Shown here in pieces: positions 44,431 through 60,011 of a DNA stretch of 64,000 nt. The position numbers and the translations under genes are program-made. A model generated the notes under the pieces. That model saw nothing but the letters and a program-made list of their open reading frames with translations. It was not told where the DNA came from and searched no databases. The stretch comes from Eretmocerus hayati (lineage: Eukaryota; Arthropoda; Insecta; Hymenoptera; Aphelinidae): NCBI GenBank assembly GCA_029851415.1, contig CM056744.1:61436172-61500171 (forward strand), in the 5' to 3' direction. How positions within the stretch are numbered: position 1 is the stretch's first letter; every line of letters begins with the position of its first letter.

Positions 44431-47400
44431 TTATACACCATAGTTTTCAAATTGTCAACTTTTACGCACATTATACTTTTTCGACCGAAAAATCCTATTT
44501 TCCTCCCATCAATGACTCCCCATATTTTCCTTGCCTAATTTGGCATCTTGAAACGACTCCTCATAGTTAGGTATATACTCAAACTATTGTTCGCGGAATG
44601 TAGATCTCGATTTTTCATGAAATGTAAATAGCCAGAACGGAAAGATCCATTTTTTCCAAGTCACTTGGAAACCCAAAAATTACACTTTTGCTCCATCATT
44701 CCCTCTATTTTCTGAAATGACAACCCTTAGATAGTGACATCGACTTCTCTACATAAGATACAGCTATATTCATATGTGAGGGATACATTAGAAGGTTTAT
44801 ACTCATTTTCTTGGTGTGGATTGAATACTCATGAACGAGGGACCGCGTACCTCTGTACGGCTTATTCCATGTCAATCCCAAACGTTACAGAGTTGTTGAT
44901 GAACTAAATTCCTGAATTTTTTCATGGATCTCCCCAAATATGAGCGACATTGTACAGATAATCGATTCACAACCTAGTTTGAACTACTTCAAATAAATCG
45001 CGACTTATTCAATTTTCGGTTAGAATGTAAACGCCCTTGAGCATTTTCTTTCCAGTTCCGCAGATCGCACGAGTCCTCGAACTCTCCAGGTACCGCTCTA
45101 TGTATGTTATTTTAACCTCACCCTAATTCACGTTCCAGTGTTCCTTCTTGTCCTGATTTGACCCAAATGTTCAATTCAACGTCCCTACAAATCGTTGTTC
45201 ATTATATAGACAAAACCAAAATTTTTCGTCATATCACTTCCCTTCGCCATGAGCTGATTCGCAAAATCTATTCATTCGTGAAACTTGCTTTTGTCCCACT
45301 TTCATCATCACCTATGGTGTACTTGACTCGGACTGAGGTGCACTCGACATCTCGATTTTACAACAATTTTTCATCTCATAAACTCGCGATTGTATCCCAT
45401 CATAATTCCGAGAGAATTCAAAATTGAGCTGAAAATAATGATATAGACGCTTTCAGACTACGTGCTTCAACCCAAATCTGAGGAGCATTCAATTTCACAG
45501 TTCTTGCTTCTACAATATTAATCTTCCTTTAATTGTACTCCGATTCTAAGACAGAACATGATATCACTTGTACGCTGACAATCCTATAAATTCTCCTAAC
45601 TTCAAGTGACTCTCATCACTGAATGGACCCTCTCATGTTCGATATCAATGGGACATCGCCACACAACTGTTACTAAATTCTAGCAAATGCCTAATTCCAA
45701 TTGTTCCTGTGATTCATTGGGCCCTACACTTACACCAAGTTTCCCTACCTAATGATCCCATACACTTCAATCAAATAATCGATTCTTGCAGATCGAGGCC
45801 TAGCCAAGCCAATAATCCCTCAAACAGTGGGTTCTGCCCAACTTCAATATTCCCCCAACAGTAGGTTCTAACCACGTGTCATAATTATCCTCCCCTCAAC
45901 CCCGTTGGGTCCATCCATATTCATATTCCTCACAACGTGAACTCTCATTACCAATATAGCCCTTGTGATGCGTGGGTTCTGACCACAAGCATCAGTGAAA
46001 ACGAGACACCCTCCCATCATTCGAGCTCTGAATCCAATAACCGCAGTGCCGATCATCCCAAGCTTATGATCAGTATATGTCCATTTAATCTCATACAACC
46101 ACAGTCACAAAGACAATGAGCCACTTGACTCCGTGGAATGACTCCCTCCCTGAATATCCACGTGGGATCTTTGATGCGCAACAATCTCAAAATTCTAATA
46201 ACGCTTGACAATACACATCAAACAGCTCTTCCGACATTTTCACTCAATACTTAATTACTTCCTAGTTTGCAGGCTGCTATAGTCTTTCCTCGACCACCGC
46301 AGTTTTGGAAAAGGATTCTTGGTTTCAATCAGTTATTGTTATACTGCTCAAGCCTTCGATAATTTGATCAACGTTTCAGTTTAGAGGAAACATTTGGACA
46401 GTCCAGCGTCAATTTCCGAAAATCGTATTCAAAATCGTATATCGTCAAATATTGGTGTAATTTCAGGAATCTAGAATATCTTCGCACCAATTTGTCCGAA
46501 AACTGCTTGTGTTACTAACTGTACCGAGAACAATGGTTGGGCGTATCACTTTGATTTCCCCAGAACGTGATTTTGCAAGACATCAAAGCATCAATGACTA
46601 CATGTCCTATGAAAAAAAATTGGAATAGTTATCATCACGGGGAACATTTAGTGGTGATTTAGTTATTAGGCTGCTCCTGGGATTCTCGAACTATTTCGCG
46701 GCGCAAAATATTAAGCACGGATTGCTTCCATCATTGACGAATATAACAGAACTAAGTGCTTTCCAAAGCTTTCCACCGCTAGATCTTTCTCATTCACACG
46801 AGAACAATACCTCAGGATGGAAAAAGATTCTGAATTATGTACTCCAAGAGAATTTTGCCAATCACTTCTGCTAAACTTTTGGAGTCGTGGAAAACCGAAT
46901 AATTGTTAAATCATCCACTTGCGATGTGAGCATAAGATCACTTCTCTAGCTCTCTATTATCTCACAAGAGTCTTCAAATATTTTCAATGCGATAGCATCT
47001 AAGCCAGTAGATGGGAGAGGGACTCAAATTTTCTCGCCTCATCCGATCAATCTTTTAGTTGCTTCTCAAAGCAGCTGCGTCGAAGTGCGTTATTTCATCC
47101 TCTCAATTATTCCTGAGCGGGAAAATCCATTCAAAGTTACCTCGGGTCTCAATGAAACCGAGCAAGCTCACGCCTTGATCTCTTTGAGGGTTTAATTGAT
47201 AGGATTATTTTGGACTGTTAGTCTCGTTAGTCTCTGTCTCGCTGTCATTTTATTTCTAATTCATTCGGTCCATTGACTCAACTTACCCATTTTTTTGCAA
47301 TCACCTTTTTTCCATCATGTGATGGATATGGCTTGCATGCTGTAGTTTCCCTGAGCCTCCAGTTAAAAACTTAGAAGGATTCCCTAAAAGACAACTCCCA

Positions 47401-48500
47401 CAACCTAAACGTTTTTGGGAGCACCAACGTGCAGTCGTTTCATTGTAGTAGTGACATGGTTCCGTCAATATGATGGACTATACCATTCGCATTTGTACTC
47501 TATGATGATATACATCATCAGTCATGAGCAGAGGCCTCTAGGTCTCGATTTGCCTCACTATGAACCACAGTTCAAGGTCACTGGCATTCACCCAATTCAA
47601 ACATCAGAGTACTTACACGGGCCGAAAAATTTCAACGAGGCAGATTGTTGGACTATTATTAGGTTTGTTGGAAAGAAATCTGAGCCATCCGCGAGCCCCA
47701 ATTCCACGGATTCGTTATATTCATCCATTCCCGAGATGCCAAATGCAAATTCTTCACGAACTCCTGCGTTTGAATTATCGTCACTCTCCACGAAACCACA
47801 TGAGCTCGCTCTCAAGCCCTTTAAGACCTACGGCACTTATTGAATGCCTCGATCTCACGTTCACCTCACCCGTGAAGCATGTCTTGGGAGTCAACACTAC
47901 TCCACAAGCTCTTGAACAAATTTTATTCTGAATTAATGACTATTCTTCCATCCTTCGATTTGCTAATGGTGACCTTCACTCTTGTTATTTTTGCTAGCTC
48001 AATTTCCCATGATACCTCATATATGCTGGATACCACATCGCGGTTTCCTTCAATCGGAGGTCTACTCTTTCACCGTGGAGAAGGAAATATGAATAAATCG
48101 AGTTTTGAAATATATTCCTTCCGAAATATATCAATGCCCATATCCGAATGGCAAAATGACTTTACGATCCGTTTTCCCCATTTCCCATCTCCTTCGCAAC
48201 TCTGGTTTTTGGTGTGGAACTCTATTCTTAATTAACGTTGGAGTATAGTGTGTTCATGTGCTCGAGCCCTCGACGTTTTATTTGCTCTTATTCTACAACC
48301 AACGAATTGAAACGTTAAAAATCTAGATTCATCCGTATTACGACTGTTTACAAGAATGGGCATCAACTCAAATACAAAGGCTTGTATTTGTGAGCTCGGG
48401 ACTCGATACTATGATGGAACTAGGTGTTTTTCTCCTTCTTCCTCTACTACGGGACCACTGCAAGTCTCGCATCGCTTTGATCTGGAAAGTAAGAATCTAA
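44431..48500. other. Degenerate interior of the LTR element, low-order repeats only
   Basis: No recognised coding domain on either strand. At about 45800-46000 a 35-45-bp phrase (caataatccctcaaacagtg, then gtgggttctgcc) recurs about five times in degenerate form. If pol existed here it has decayed beyond recognition by eye. Confidence 0.4.
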
Positions 48501-48507
48501 AGTTGAC

Positions 48508-50168
48508 TCATGTCAATATATAATCGAATGATACCTCGTTGTGCTTTAAGATAATGATATGGAAGACCGTAAAGTTTCCTAACCATGGAGGTTTCTCACG
48601 AGGCGGTCGGTTTTCGGCTAACAGCTTCCCCCGTTGCTTCTCGTCAGAGGGAATGAATGATCTCCGACGAGACTTTGCGATCAGACTGGACTCTGACAAC
48701 ATATATCGTACGACATTCGAATAACTTGAGAGATTGTGATATTTATTCAATATCGTTATTGCAGTACGTTTCGCGTCCGCAATGATCGTGGAATAATATC
48801 CTGTTGAGTACCCAATTTTCAAGGACCGAGTTGACACAGTATCCGCTCGCGCAACACTCGCAGTGAGATTAAGACGCGTCTTGATCCCGACGGACCGACG
48901 AGTTTCCCCACCTTCCTTGATAGAAGGAATGAACTCTACCTATTTGAGATGTTCATCTCTCATTTCTGGAATGTTGCCTGTTTTTGAAATAGAAACGGAC
49001 CGATTTACGGCAAGACGGCTTCAGCCAATTCTCTTGAAGTGCTCGGGGACTTCCATTCCCCGCTCAAGTTTCTCTGTGCCGGAAATTCCCGATTGGTCAA
49101 AATTCAAATCTAGTGTCGAGGATTCTTCGCCATTTGATATATGAACGCTATCCGTTGTTGAAAATATCGATTCATCAATGTGTATCCGCTCGCAGCTTCG
49201 CTTTTTCTCATTACCAATACATGCTTTTACTTGAAATCCCAATCTCACATGATCGATTTTGGATTCTTTAGATGGAATGGAATCCATCCCTTTCGAGGAG
49301 ATGACTCCATGGAGTTCTCGAGACAAATTATCACTTCGATCAAACGATGTCAAATCCGCGCCGCTACCCCGATTTACGATCATAGGGGAATTTTGTTCTC
49401 CATGTGGAACCAGGAGTCCAGGAGTGAGATATCCATTGACGTCTTGCCAAGATGCATATGATGTAGCTATCACTTGTTCGCAAAAACCGAATTCAATTAT
49501 GAACAGACCATCTTCGAGTGCCTCTGGCTCAAAATTCTCATAGAAACAATCGAAGAACAATTCCAACGGTCTGAGGGTTTGACGTTCTGTAGAATGACCG
49601 TCCATATCTGACACCATATCAATCGCACCCCCCCAGAGTCCAATAATCGCGATGACGTATTCCATCGGAATCTTGAATCCAGCCCAACGGAGAACTGTCT
49701 CTTCGCAATTTTCTCAATATGCGAATCTAAATCTTTCTCAACAATTTTGCTTCCAGCTTTATGAGCTTTATATAATTCATCACACAAGATCCACACCCTT
49801 ATTCCGAATTCCACAACCAACTCGCCCTCATATTGACGACAACCTATTAAGCTCTCTGAAATTTGATCCACGTCCTGTCCGTGAAGTTTTTCGTCTAGGT
49901 ATTCTTGTAACCACACGTAAGAGAGAAAGTCAAAATAAATTCTTCCCAGTGCGAATTTCTCAGCATATCGAACTATCGTTTTACTAGCTTTGCGATGTAT
50001 CAATGCCTTATGACTCGAGTATTTGGGTGAATTCATCAATGCCAAGATCTCATTATAGTATGGTAATAGGTCATCCACCGTCTCAATTGAAAACGGAAGA
50101 AGTTTTTCAACTGTGTCAAGTTTATTTTCAATCTGATCCTCCATACTCGACTGAAGATTGTAATTCAT
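48508..50168 (-). pseudogene. Gag remnant of the 12.6-kb LTR element
   Basis: The minus frame 50168-49497 starts MNYNLQSSMEDQIENK and has capsid-like sequence: LLPYYNEILALMNSP, LSYVWLQEYLDEKL, then SESLIGCRQYEGELVVEFGI, which resembles the NCRQ-x-GE segment of gypsy-type capsids. After about residue 150 a frameshift near 49650-49700 moves homology-free sequence into the frame 49665-49021, and then 48837-48508 (ADAKRTAITILNKYHNLSS). Its position about 350 bp inside the right LTR fits Gag. No zinc knuckle was found. Assignment to Ty3/gypsy rather than another LTR order is weak. Confidence 0.5.
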
Positions 50169-50521
50169 TCTAGGTCATGGAGATTAACTATCCTTCTGAG
50201 TGCTCTCATCTCGAATCTACTTCATATCGGTTGCTTCAAAGCAGTCTTGGAATCATCCGATATGATGAGGAACCAGAAATTGATCCCGGAATTGGGTATT
50301 CGTTCCTACGATACTCGGTGGAAGTCCTTGCCTCACGATTCTCCCCACGAGGGACAAAATTGGGGTAAATGAAGTTCTTACCCAGAAACTGCCACGCCGA
50401 TGACGCAGACGATCCAGAAGAACATCCTTCTGTGCGTCCTATAACTGGTAGTCCTGCAGTACAATTCAGTTGCCACTGCTATTTTCCTCGCTCAAACACC
50501 GCAAACCCGCTGTCACTAGTT

Positions 50522-51784
50522 TGTAACGGATTTATAATGAGTGAATGGGCGCGTTGATGAGTTCTCGGTGCTGACTTGTCTGGCCCGAGGGCACAACAAG
50601 TTGGTGGCGAGGAATGAGTGACAGATGTTGACTCTCCAGATATTAGACCCAATACCAGTTTATTTCCAATAATACAATGCTTTGCTAATACCGAAATACT
50701 TATACTCGGGACTCTATTGACTCTAAGAGATGAGACCTCAGAAATAGGAGTTGCTCGTCTCGGAATGAGGCTAGACGTGGACTCTCTGGATATCCGAATC
50801 GGACTGTACTCTAGAAGCCCAACGGGGACTCTACAACTATTCGAGTCGGAGTGTTCTCTACGAGCCTTTGCTGGAGCTTTTACCACGTATTTATGCTTTT
50901 CCGAGAGTGGGGCGCTCCATGCCAAATGATAGCTTCGGAATCTTGTTATTGACTAGGCCTGTGTCAGCGCGTTTGACATTTCTCGCGGCTCTTGATCTTT
51001 TGCGCCTTTGCACTCACAAGGGGAGCACTTGACTTCCGGATCACCAATCTTCCCCAAAATTTTTTTACAGTTTGGTATCACCTAGAATATGAAGAATCCA
51101 GAGTAACTCCGTCAAATGGGCCCCCTGTTCAGAGCTACAAGCTAAAACATTAGCATTGCGAGTATATCTATATATTTCACTCTTTAACATGGGCTTATAA
51201 GGGAAATGCTACTATCATAGGCGGTAACTTCGGACAGAGGGCTTATTTGACGGAGTTACTCTGGATTCTTCATATTCTAGGTGATACCAAATCGTAAAAA
51301 AATTTTGGGAAAGATTGGCGACCCGGAAGTTAAGTGCTCCCCTTGTCAGTCTGCCTGTTGCAATACATAGCTCTCTTGATCTTAAGCTTGTGTCGCCTCC
51401 AATTCTGCGCTGCATTCCATCTCCGTTGCATCGACTAGAGACTTGCGGTGCCTCTCGCCAGTGGCTAATTACTTAATTACTCCAAGCTATCGTGTGCATA
51501 TAATTGCCTCTTTTCTTATTGGAATCTGTAGCATCTAATGCGATACTTCCTCAATCACCTATTTTTCTCCTGAGGACTTGTTTGAACTTGCATTGGCTGA
51601 GTAGCTTTGTTCCTGAGCTAGTGCTGCCTTAATGTCGGCACCACTTTCTTTCAAGATGCCGCTGGATCTGCTCGAGGCTTGTGCGCGCCTCTCCGTGATA
51701 GTTGATTGCTCAATTACTCTGGATCATCATCGGCTATGGCTAGTTTGGTTATCTTCGTCAGGATGTATAACATATATCATGACA
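50522..51784 (-). repeat. Right LTR (5' LTR) of the 12.6-kb element, with a MITE inside
   Basis: TGTAACGG at 50522 to ATGACA at 51784. Contains the 329-bp MITE at 51017-51345 with TCA duplications. Direct alignment with 39229-40159 shows few substitutions. Confidence 0.9.
51017..51345. mobile_element. 329-bp inverted-repeat MITE, copy 2 (TSD TCA)
   Basis: Begins CAAGGGGAGCACTTGACTTCC and ends with the inverse (GGAAGTTAAGTGCTCCCCTTG), flanked by TCA at 51014-51016 and 51346-51348. The left LTR shows the unoccupied site with a single TCA, proving insertion and duplication. Arms of about 125 bp match each other closely. The centre (acattagcattgcgagtata and taacatgggcttata) matches the centre of the 10198-10526 element in reverse orientation. 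Confidence 0.92.
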
Positions 51785-51788
51785 GTAG

Positions 51789-52437
51789 AACACAGAATCT
51801 TCTAGAGAGAAGGTCATCCCATGTTTCCCGGAGAACTCAAACCTGGGACGGAAAATGCGCGAAAACGTTTCCGCGGGTTTGACATGGGCTTATATGGGAC
51901 GCAGCAATGAAGCACTACCAACCTTGCTGCTACTGTGACTACGTTTCGATGACAGCTTTGAGACTCAAATTTAGAATTGAATTTCATCTTGTCCAAGATA
52001 CACTTGATCGCCTAGCTAGTCATAAGTTGACACGTGTCAAAGCTTATAGGGGGTCCTAACATTGGACTCCATACTTCACGTGCAGATTGCCTCATCAACA
52101 TCTATTCGCCGATGTCAAACAGCTGCGTACATAGTCTTTATGACGATCTCCAATAGGATCGTTCACGAATGCTTCAATAAATTATAGGACTGTAGGACGG
52201 GCAAACTTGGGCGAGATGGCGTGGCAGCGCGAACGTGGCTCGCTCGCACACAACTATGCGCGTGAATATGTATGCGTGCGTGCTCGGAGGAATCCATGTG
52301 AGCTGTGTCGGGGTAGGTTAGACCAACAGCAGACGCAGCTAGCAGCAGTCTGGCATCATATCGATCACACACGCCGTTATGATTATCGTGTTTATATATC
52401 TATACATATCAAAGCCATAAAACGCGCGTGTATTGAT
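51789..52437. other. Upstream of the SAP/YqaJ pseudogene
   Basis: No gene recognised. A frame beginning at 52207 runs into the SAP exon in frame but lacks any recognisable domain before the Met at 52438, so it may be 5' untranslated sequence or an extended N-terminus. Confidence 0.4.
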
Positions 52438-55001
52438 ATGAATTCACCTAAGGGAAAAGAGGCCGAGTATGGCAAGTTAACTGTGAAGCATTTAAAAGAT
52501 CGATTGGCTGCGATTGGAGCTAAACTCGGAGGAAGAAAGAAGGAGTTGATCGAGAGGTGAGTTATGATTTCGGCCATCCATAGCTCTATGTGCTTCAAAA
52601 CAGATTTATGGACCGGTGCCTCGGTACATTTATTTGCGTGCATCGTGGTTCAAACATAGAGATATAAGAATATGGTATGATATCTCTATGGGTTCGAATA
52701 CATTTAATCATTCATCCTCTTCATAGATTGATACTGTATGAGCTGAATGCAAACTTTGGGCATGAACTAGTAGATGATGTTCCTGATGAACGTATGAAAA
52801 CCCCTGTAGAGACCACATACAAAGATCTTCACGCGGGTTGCCCTATGCCCGCATTCACACGAGATTCTCTCTTGAGTTTTTCGAAAAGGTACCATGATTG
52901 ATCAATGCCTATATATGACCCTATGATATACTGTTACACTGAAAAAAAACGAAGTAGGCAGAGCCAGAGAGTCTGGTGAAAATCAGTCCGCTCGGCCGGG
53001 TAGTGAAGCGGAGTCTTCTGCTCGGCACTTTATCTCTTGATTCCAGCGATATTGTGCATCAAATTTGTTCACAAATATGACAAAGGAATACTAAATGTTC
53101 TCGAGATGCATTTAGTGTAAAACAAAAAGGAGTGAAATTATTGTAAACAAGTTAAAACAGGCTCAGAAGTCGAGCGATCGAGCCGATGAGCCGAGAGAAT
53201 ATATAGGTATAATGATCGTCGCCTCATCATCGAACGCCGTGCAGTATACCTATATATTCTCTCGGCTCATCGGCTCGACCGCTCGGCTTCTGAGCCTGTT
53301 TTAACTTGTTTACAATAATTTCACTCATTTTTGTGTTACACTAAATGCATCTCGAGAACATTTAGTATTTCTTCGTCACATTTGTGAACAAATTTGATGC
53401 ATAATATCGCTGGAATCAAGAGAGAAAGTGCCGAGCAGAAGACTCCGCTTCACTACCCGGCCGAGCGGACTGTTTTTTACCAGACTCTCTGGTTCTGCCT
53501 ACTTCGTTTTGTTTTCAGTATACTTCGACTAGATTATTCAAGATTGATTCACATAAAATGTTTTACGATAGTTCCGTACACAGTTTTCTCGATTTTCCGC
53601 AGATATGAAAAGCGTATCGATGAGGGACAAGGAATGTATACGGATGGCTATCTACTGTTAGTTCGATTTGCAATGCCAAACGGTACGTAAATTCTCACGA
53701 TAAAATGTACAAAATATTCTCTCTTACTACTAATTTTTTTTTTTCATTCCAATCGTAGATGTTTTATGTTATGTAAAAGGGCGCTGCAAAAGAAAAGTGT
53801 TCAATGCGAGATGGATGCGAGCATGACCATGGAGGGTGAGATCCGAGAAACAAGTTGCGAGTGCACAGCTGGAAATTCCGTCACAGCTAATTGTAAGAAT
53901 GTAATTATTCTCTTGTTGGCTGTTGTAGACATGTGCACGAAGAAAGATATGGTTCTCGATCAAACGTGCACCCAAAAACTGCAGAAGTTCCATCGTCCTT
54001 GAGAAAAATTCAACGATTCGCCCCAGAAAGCAGAGGATTTTATTAATAAAAAACGGCGATCTCGTAAGCGCACCCTCGAGTCGAATGATGCCGATGCCGA
54101 GGTCACGAAAAAAGCTGTTGTATTTCAAAATACGGAGGACTACAAAATGTGGTATATGAACTATTTTCGAAATGTAATGATCAACAATTGTCACAAGAGT
54201 GCTATGCCGATGACAATGATTGTACCTCCTGCATATGTTCATGCTGCAAATCTTAATCACACCTATTCTTGTTACTCTTTGGAAACAAAACTACTTCGGA
54301 AGTTGGAACTAATGTCTGTTACCCCCGAGGAAATTTTAGAGATTGTATATGAGACACGAGGACAGTCTAACAATCAAAAATGGCATTTTCACCGATCTCT
54401 TCGCATCTCAGCTAGTAAATTCCATAAAGCTTGCCATATCACAGAGAAAAGAGTCGAAAAATTAGTATCTTCTATATTGCATCCCGAGTCTATTTGGAGC
54501 CTACCCACGATGCATGGGATTCAATATGAACCGAGGGCCGTTGATGACTAGAATGCTTATAACCTTGGTTTACTAGATCAAGAATGTGGTCTTTTTGTGT
54601 CCAAGGATTATCCATTCATTTGTGGTACACCAGATCGATTACTCTGTTATGTCAACCTATTGGAGGTCAAGTGTCCTTACTCATCACGGCATTATATGAT
54701 GAAGGAGGTCACTGTGCCCTATTTAGGTCGAGATCAAGATGGATATCTAAGGTTGGAAAAGAAACACCCTTACTATTATCAAGTGCAAGGGCAAATGCTT
54801 GTAACTAATAGAGCATACTGTGATTTGGTTGTATGGACTTTTGTAGATATGCACCATGAAACAATTGAAAGGGATCCAGATTTTATTCAGGAAATGCTAA
54901 AAACGTTGATTGATTTCTATGACAAGCATTTGAAACCTGCTATTTTGAAAAAGTATCTGTACAGAAACACAGACAATTTTTGCTCTTGCCCTGGTACATA
55001 A
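52438..55001 (+). pseudogene. SAP, SWIM-like, YqaJ nuclease gene, four exons, broken
   Basis: Exons: 52438-52556, 52727-52888, 53603-53682 and 53759-55001, with GT..AG introns and matching phases. Exon 1 encodes a SAP motif (LTVKHLKDRLAAIGAKLGG). Exon 4 starts VLCYVKGRC, needs a frameshift near 53785, then SCECTAG..NCKN resembles a SWIM finger whose final His is Asn. TGA at 54000 and TAG at 54549 interrupt the same frame. The C-terminal part is a YqaJ-type exonuclease: GIQYEPRAV, CGLFVSKDYPF, GTPDRLL, LLEVKCPYS (E-x-K), HPYYYQVQGQM and LVVWT. SAP and SWIM would bind DNA. The PD-(D/E)XK residues are present, but three lesions make a full product impossible. Such proteins are common, often multicopy, in invertebrate genomes. 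Confidence 0.85.
52938..53519. mobile_element. 582-bp near-perfect foldback in intron 2
   Basis: ACTGAAAA..cgaagtaggcaga at the left is mirrored by tctgcctacttcg..TTTTCAGT at the right. Arms of about 272 bp (52938-53209 and 53246-53519) differ at few sites around a 36-bp centre. No clear target duplication was found. The near identity implies recent origin. Confidence 0.85.
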
Positions 55002-58628
<3,627 letters not shown>

Positions 58629-58985
58629 ACTTTGAAAGGCTTGGGCTGACTTGTTGCTTGATTCGTTCATCTAGAATAAAATTATAAGTATACGTGTGAC
58701 CCTTCGTCAATTGACTGAACTTTTCTGTAATATGACTGTGAGCCCTGCCATTTCTTTTTATATTTTTATATTCTTATATTATTCTATGAAGTTTGTGAAT
58801 CTCCTGAGTGCTACCTGACTAGTCACAAATTGTGATATACTTAAGATTTGTCCTTGACCAAATGACTTCATTATTTTTATTAATGTGCACTATTGATCTG
58901 TGATATATATTACCATATGTAACTGATTATTTTTCTTTTTTGTCTTCGGACGAATAAACGGGCATCAATCAATCAATCATCAATC

Positions 58986-59112
58986 TTACATGTATAACTT
59001 ACTGCTCTCTCCTTGGATGCTCTGCTACATCCTGTAAGAAGGTTATATTATTACATTGATTCGGGACAAGGGAGAGAGATGATGGTTGAGATCATCTACT
59101 CAACCGTCACAC
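58986..59112 (-). repeat. Fragment of an LTR (minus orientation)
   Basis: On the minus strand a polypurine tract (ctgggggagggg, 59124-59113) is followed by TGTGACGGTTGAGTAGATG, the expected start of a 3' LTR. The LTR is cut after about 125 bp by the tail of non-LTR copy 1. No second copy is present to prove it. Confidence 0.5.
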
Positions 59113-59124
59113 CCCTCCCCCAGA

Positions 59125-60011
59125 CGCTGTTTAGCCGGATGGCGTAGCAGCTCGAGAAATATCCTCTCTATCTGGGCCATGGATGGAATGGAATTGTCCG
59201 AAATCAACGTAGACTGATTTGAAAATTGAAATAGAGAAAAGGAAATTGTTAATTCTTTACAAAAAAATGTGAGAGATGAAATTGAAGAGAAATTTCCTAA
59301 GGGAAGGAATGAATTAAATGAATGATTGTGATTCTGGTAAAGTCACTCGATTGCTCTCTTGAACGGAAATTTAGACTCATCGCTAACATCCATCCATTCA
59401 AACTTTAGATTATAAATGATTGTACTTATATCGTACGAATAAACTTTTCAAATTTTTCCAAAACAAAAAGAATAATTGAACTACGATGATAATGAGATTG
59501 AATGACAACGTATCCAAAAAAAAGGTATGAAGAAAATTATTAAATATCCTGATTGGCAAGAATTGTCGGATTTGTGCTTCACAAAAATTTGCGCTGATTG
59601 ATCGATTGGGTACAAAATATATTATCAGATTTCGATTTTAATATTGTGAATTAGAATAATACTCAACTCGTACGTCTTCGTACTGGTTATCGACGACTAA
59701 TGTGGAAAAATTTCAAGGAATAAATAGATACGAATTACTGATCGGTCGTAGACCTGACAATATCCTACTAAAATAGCAATCTTTATGTACTAATATCATC
59801 CATCCACTCTTCTACGGATCGGCCGGGAACCTATCTTATTGATTTCAACGGGCACATTGGTATGAAGTGATGGGGAAAGTAACATGGCTAGAAAATTTGA
59901 CAGACCAAACAATGCAGAATAAAAATAATAATTATCGATCGATTGACCTAGCTAACGATCCTAATTCGATTGTAATACTAAATTTTTTTCATTCGAAAGA
60001 AAAAACTAAAT
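59125..60011. other. Between LTR fragment and orphan frame; no gene seen
   Basis: AT-rich. On the minus strand it would be the 3' untranslated part of the element that owns the LTR fragment. No recognisable domain. Confidence 0.4.

Larger units (their letters stand above)
39229..51784 (-). mobile_element. 12.6-kb LTR retrotransposon with 931-bp LTRs, pol not recognised
   Basis: Two direct repeats, 39229-40159 and 50522-51784, start TGTAACGGATTTATAAT (right copy; left copy is CGTTACGG) and end ATCATGACA (left: ATGATA). GTAG flanks at 39225-39228 and 51785-51788. After removal of a 329-bp MITE with its 3-bp duplication, the right LTR is 931 bp, equal to the left. A Gag-like frame on the minus strand lies just inside the right LTR, so transcription runs right to left and the right repeat is the 5' LTR. 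The 10.4-kb interior shows no RT, integrase or RNase H that I can recognise. Confidence 0.85.
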
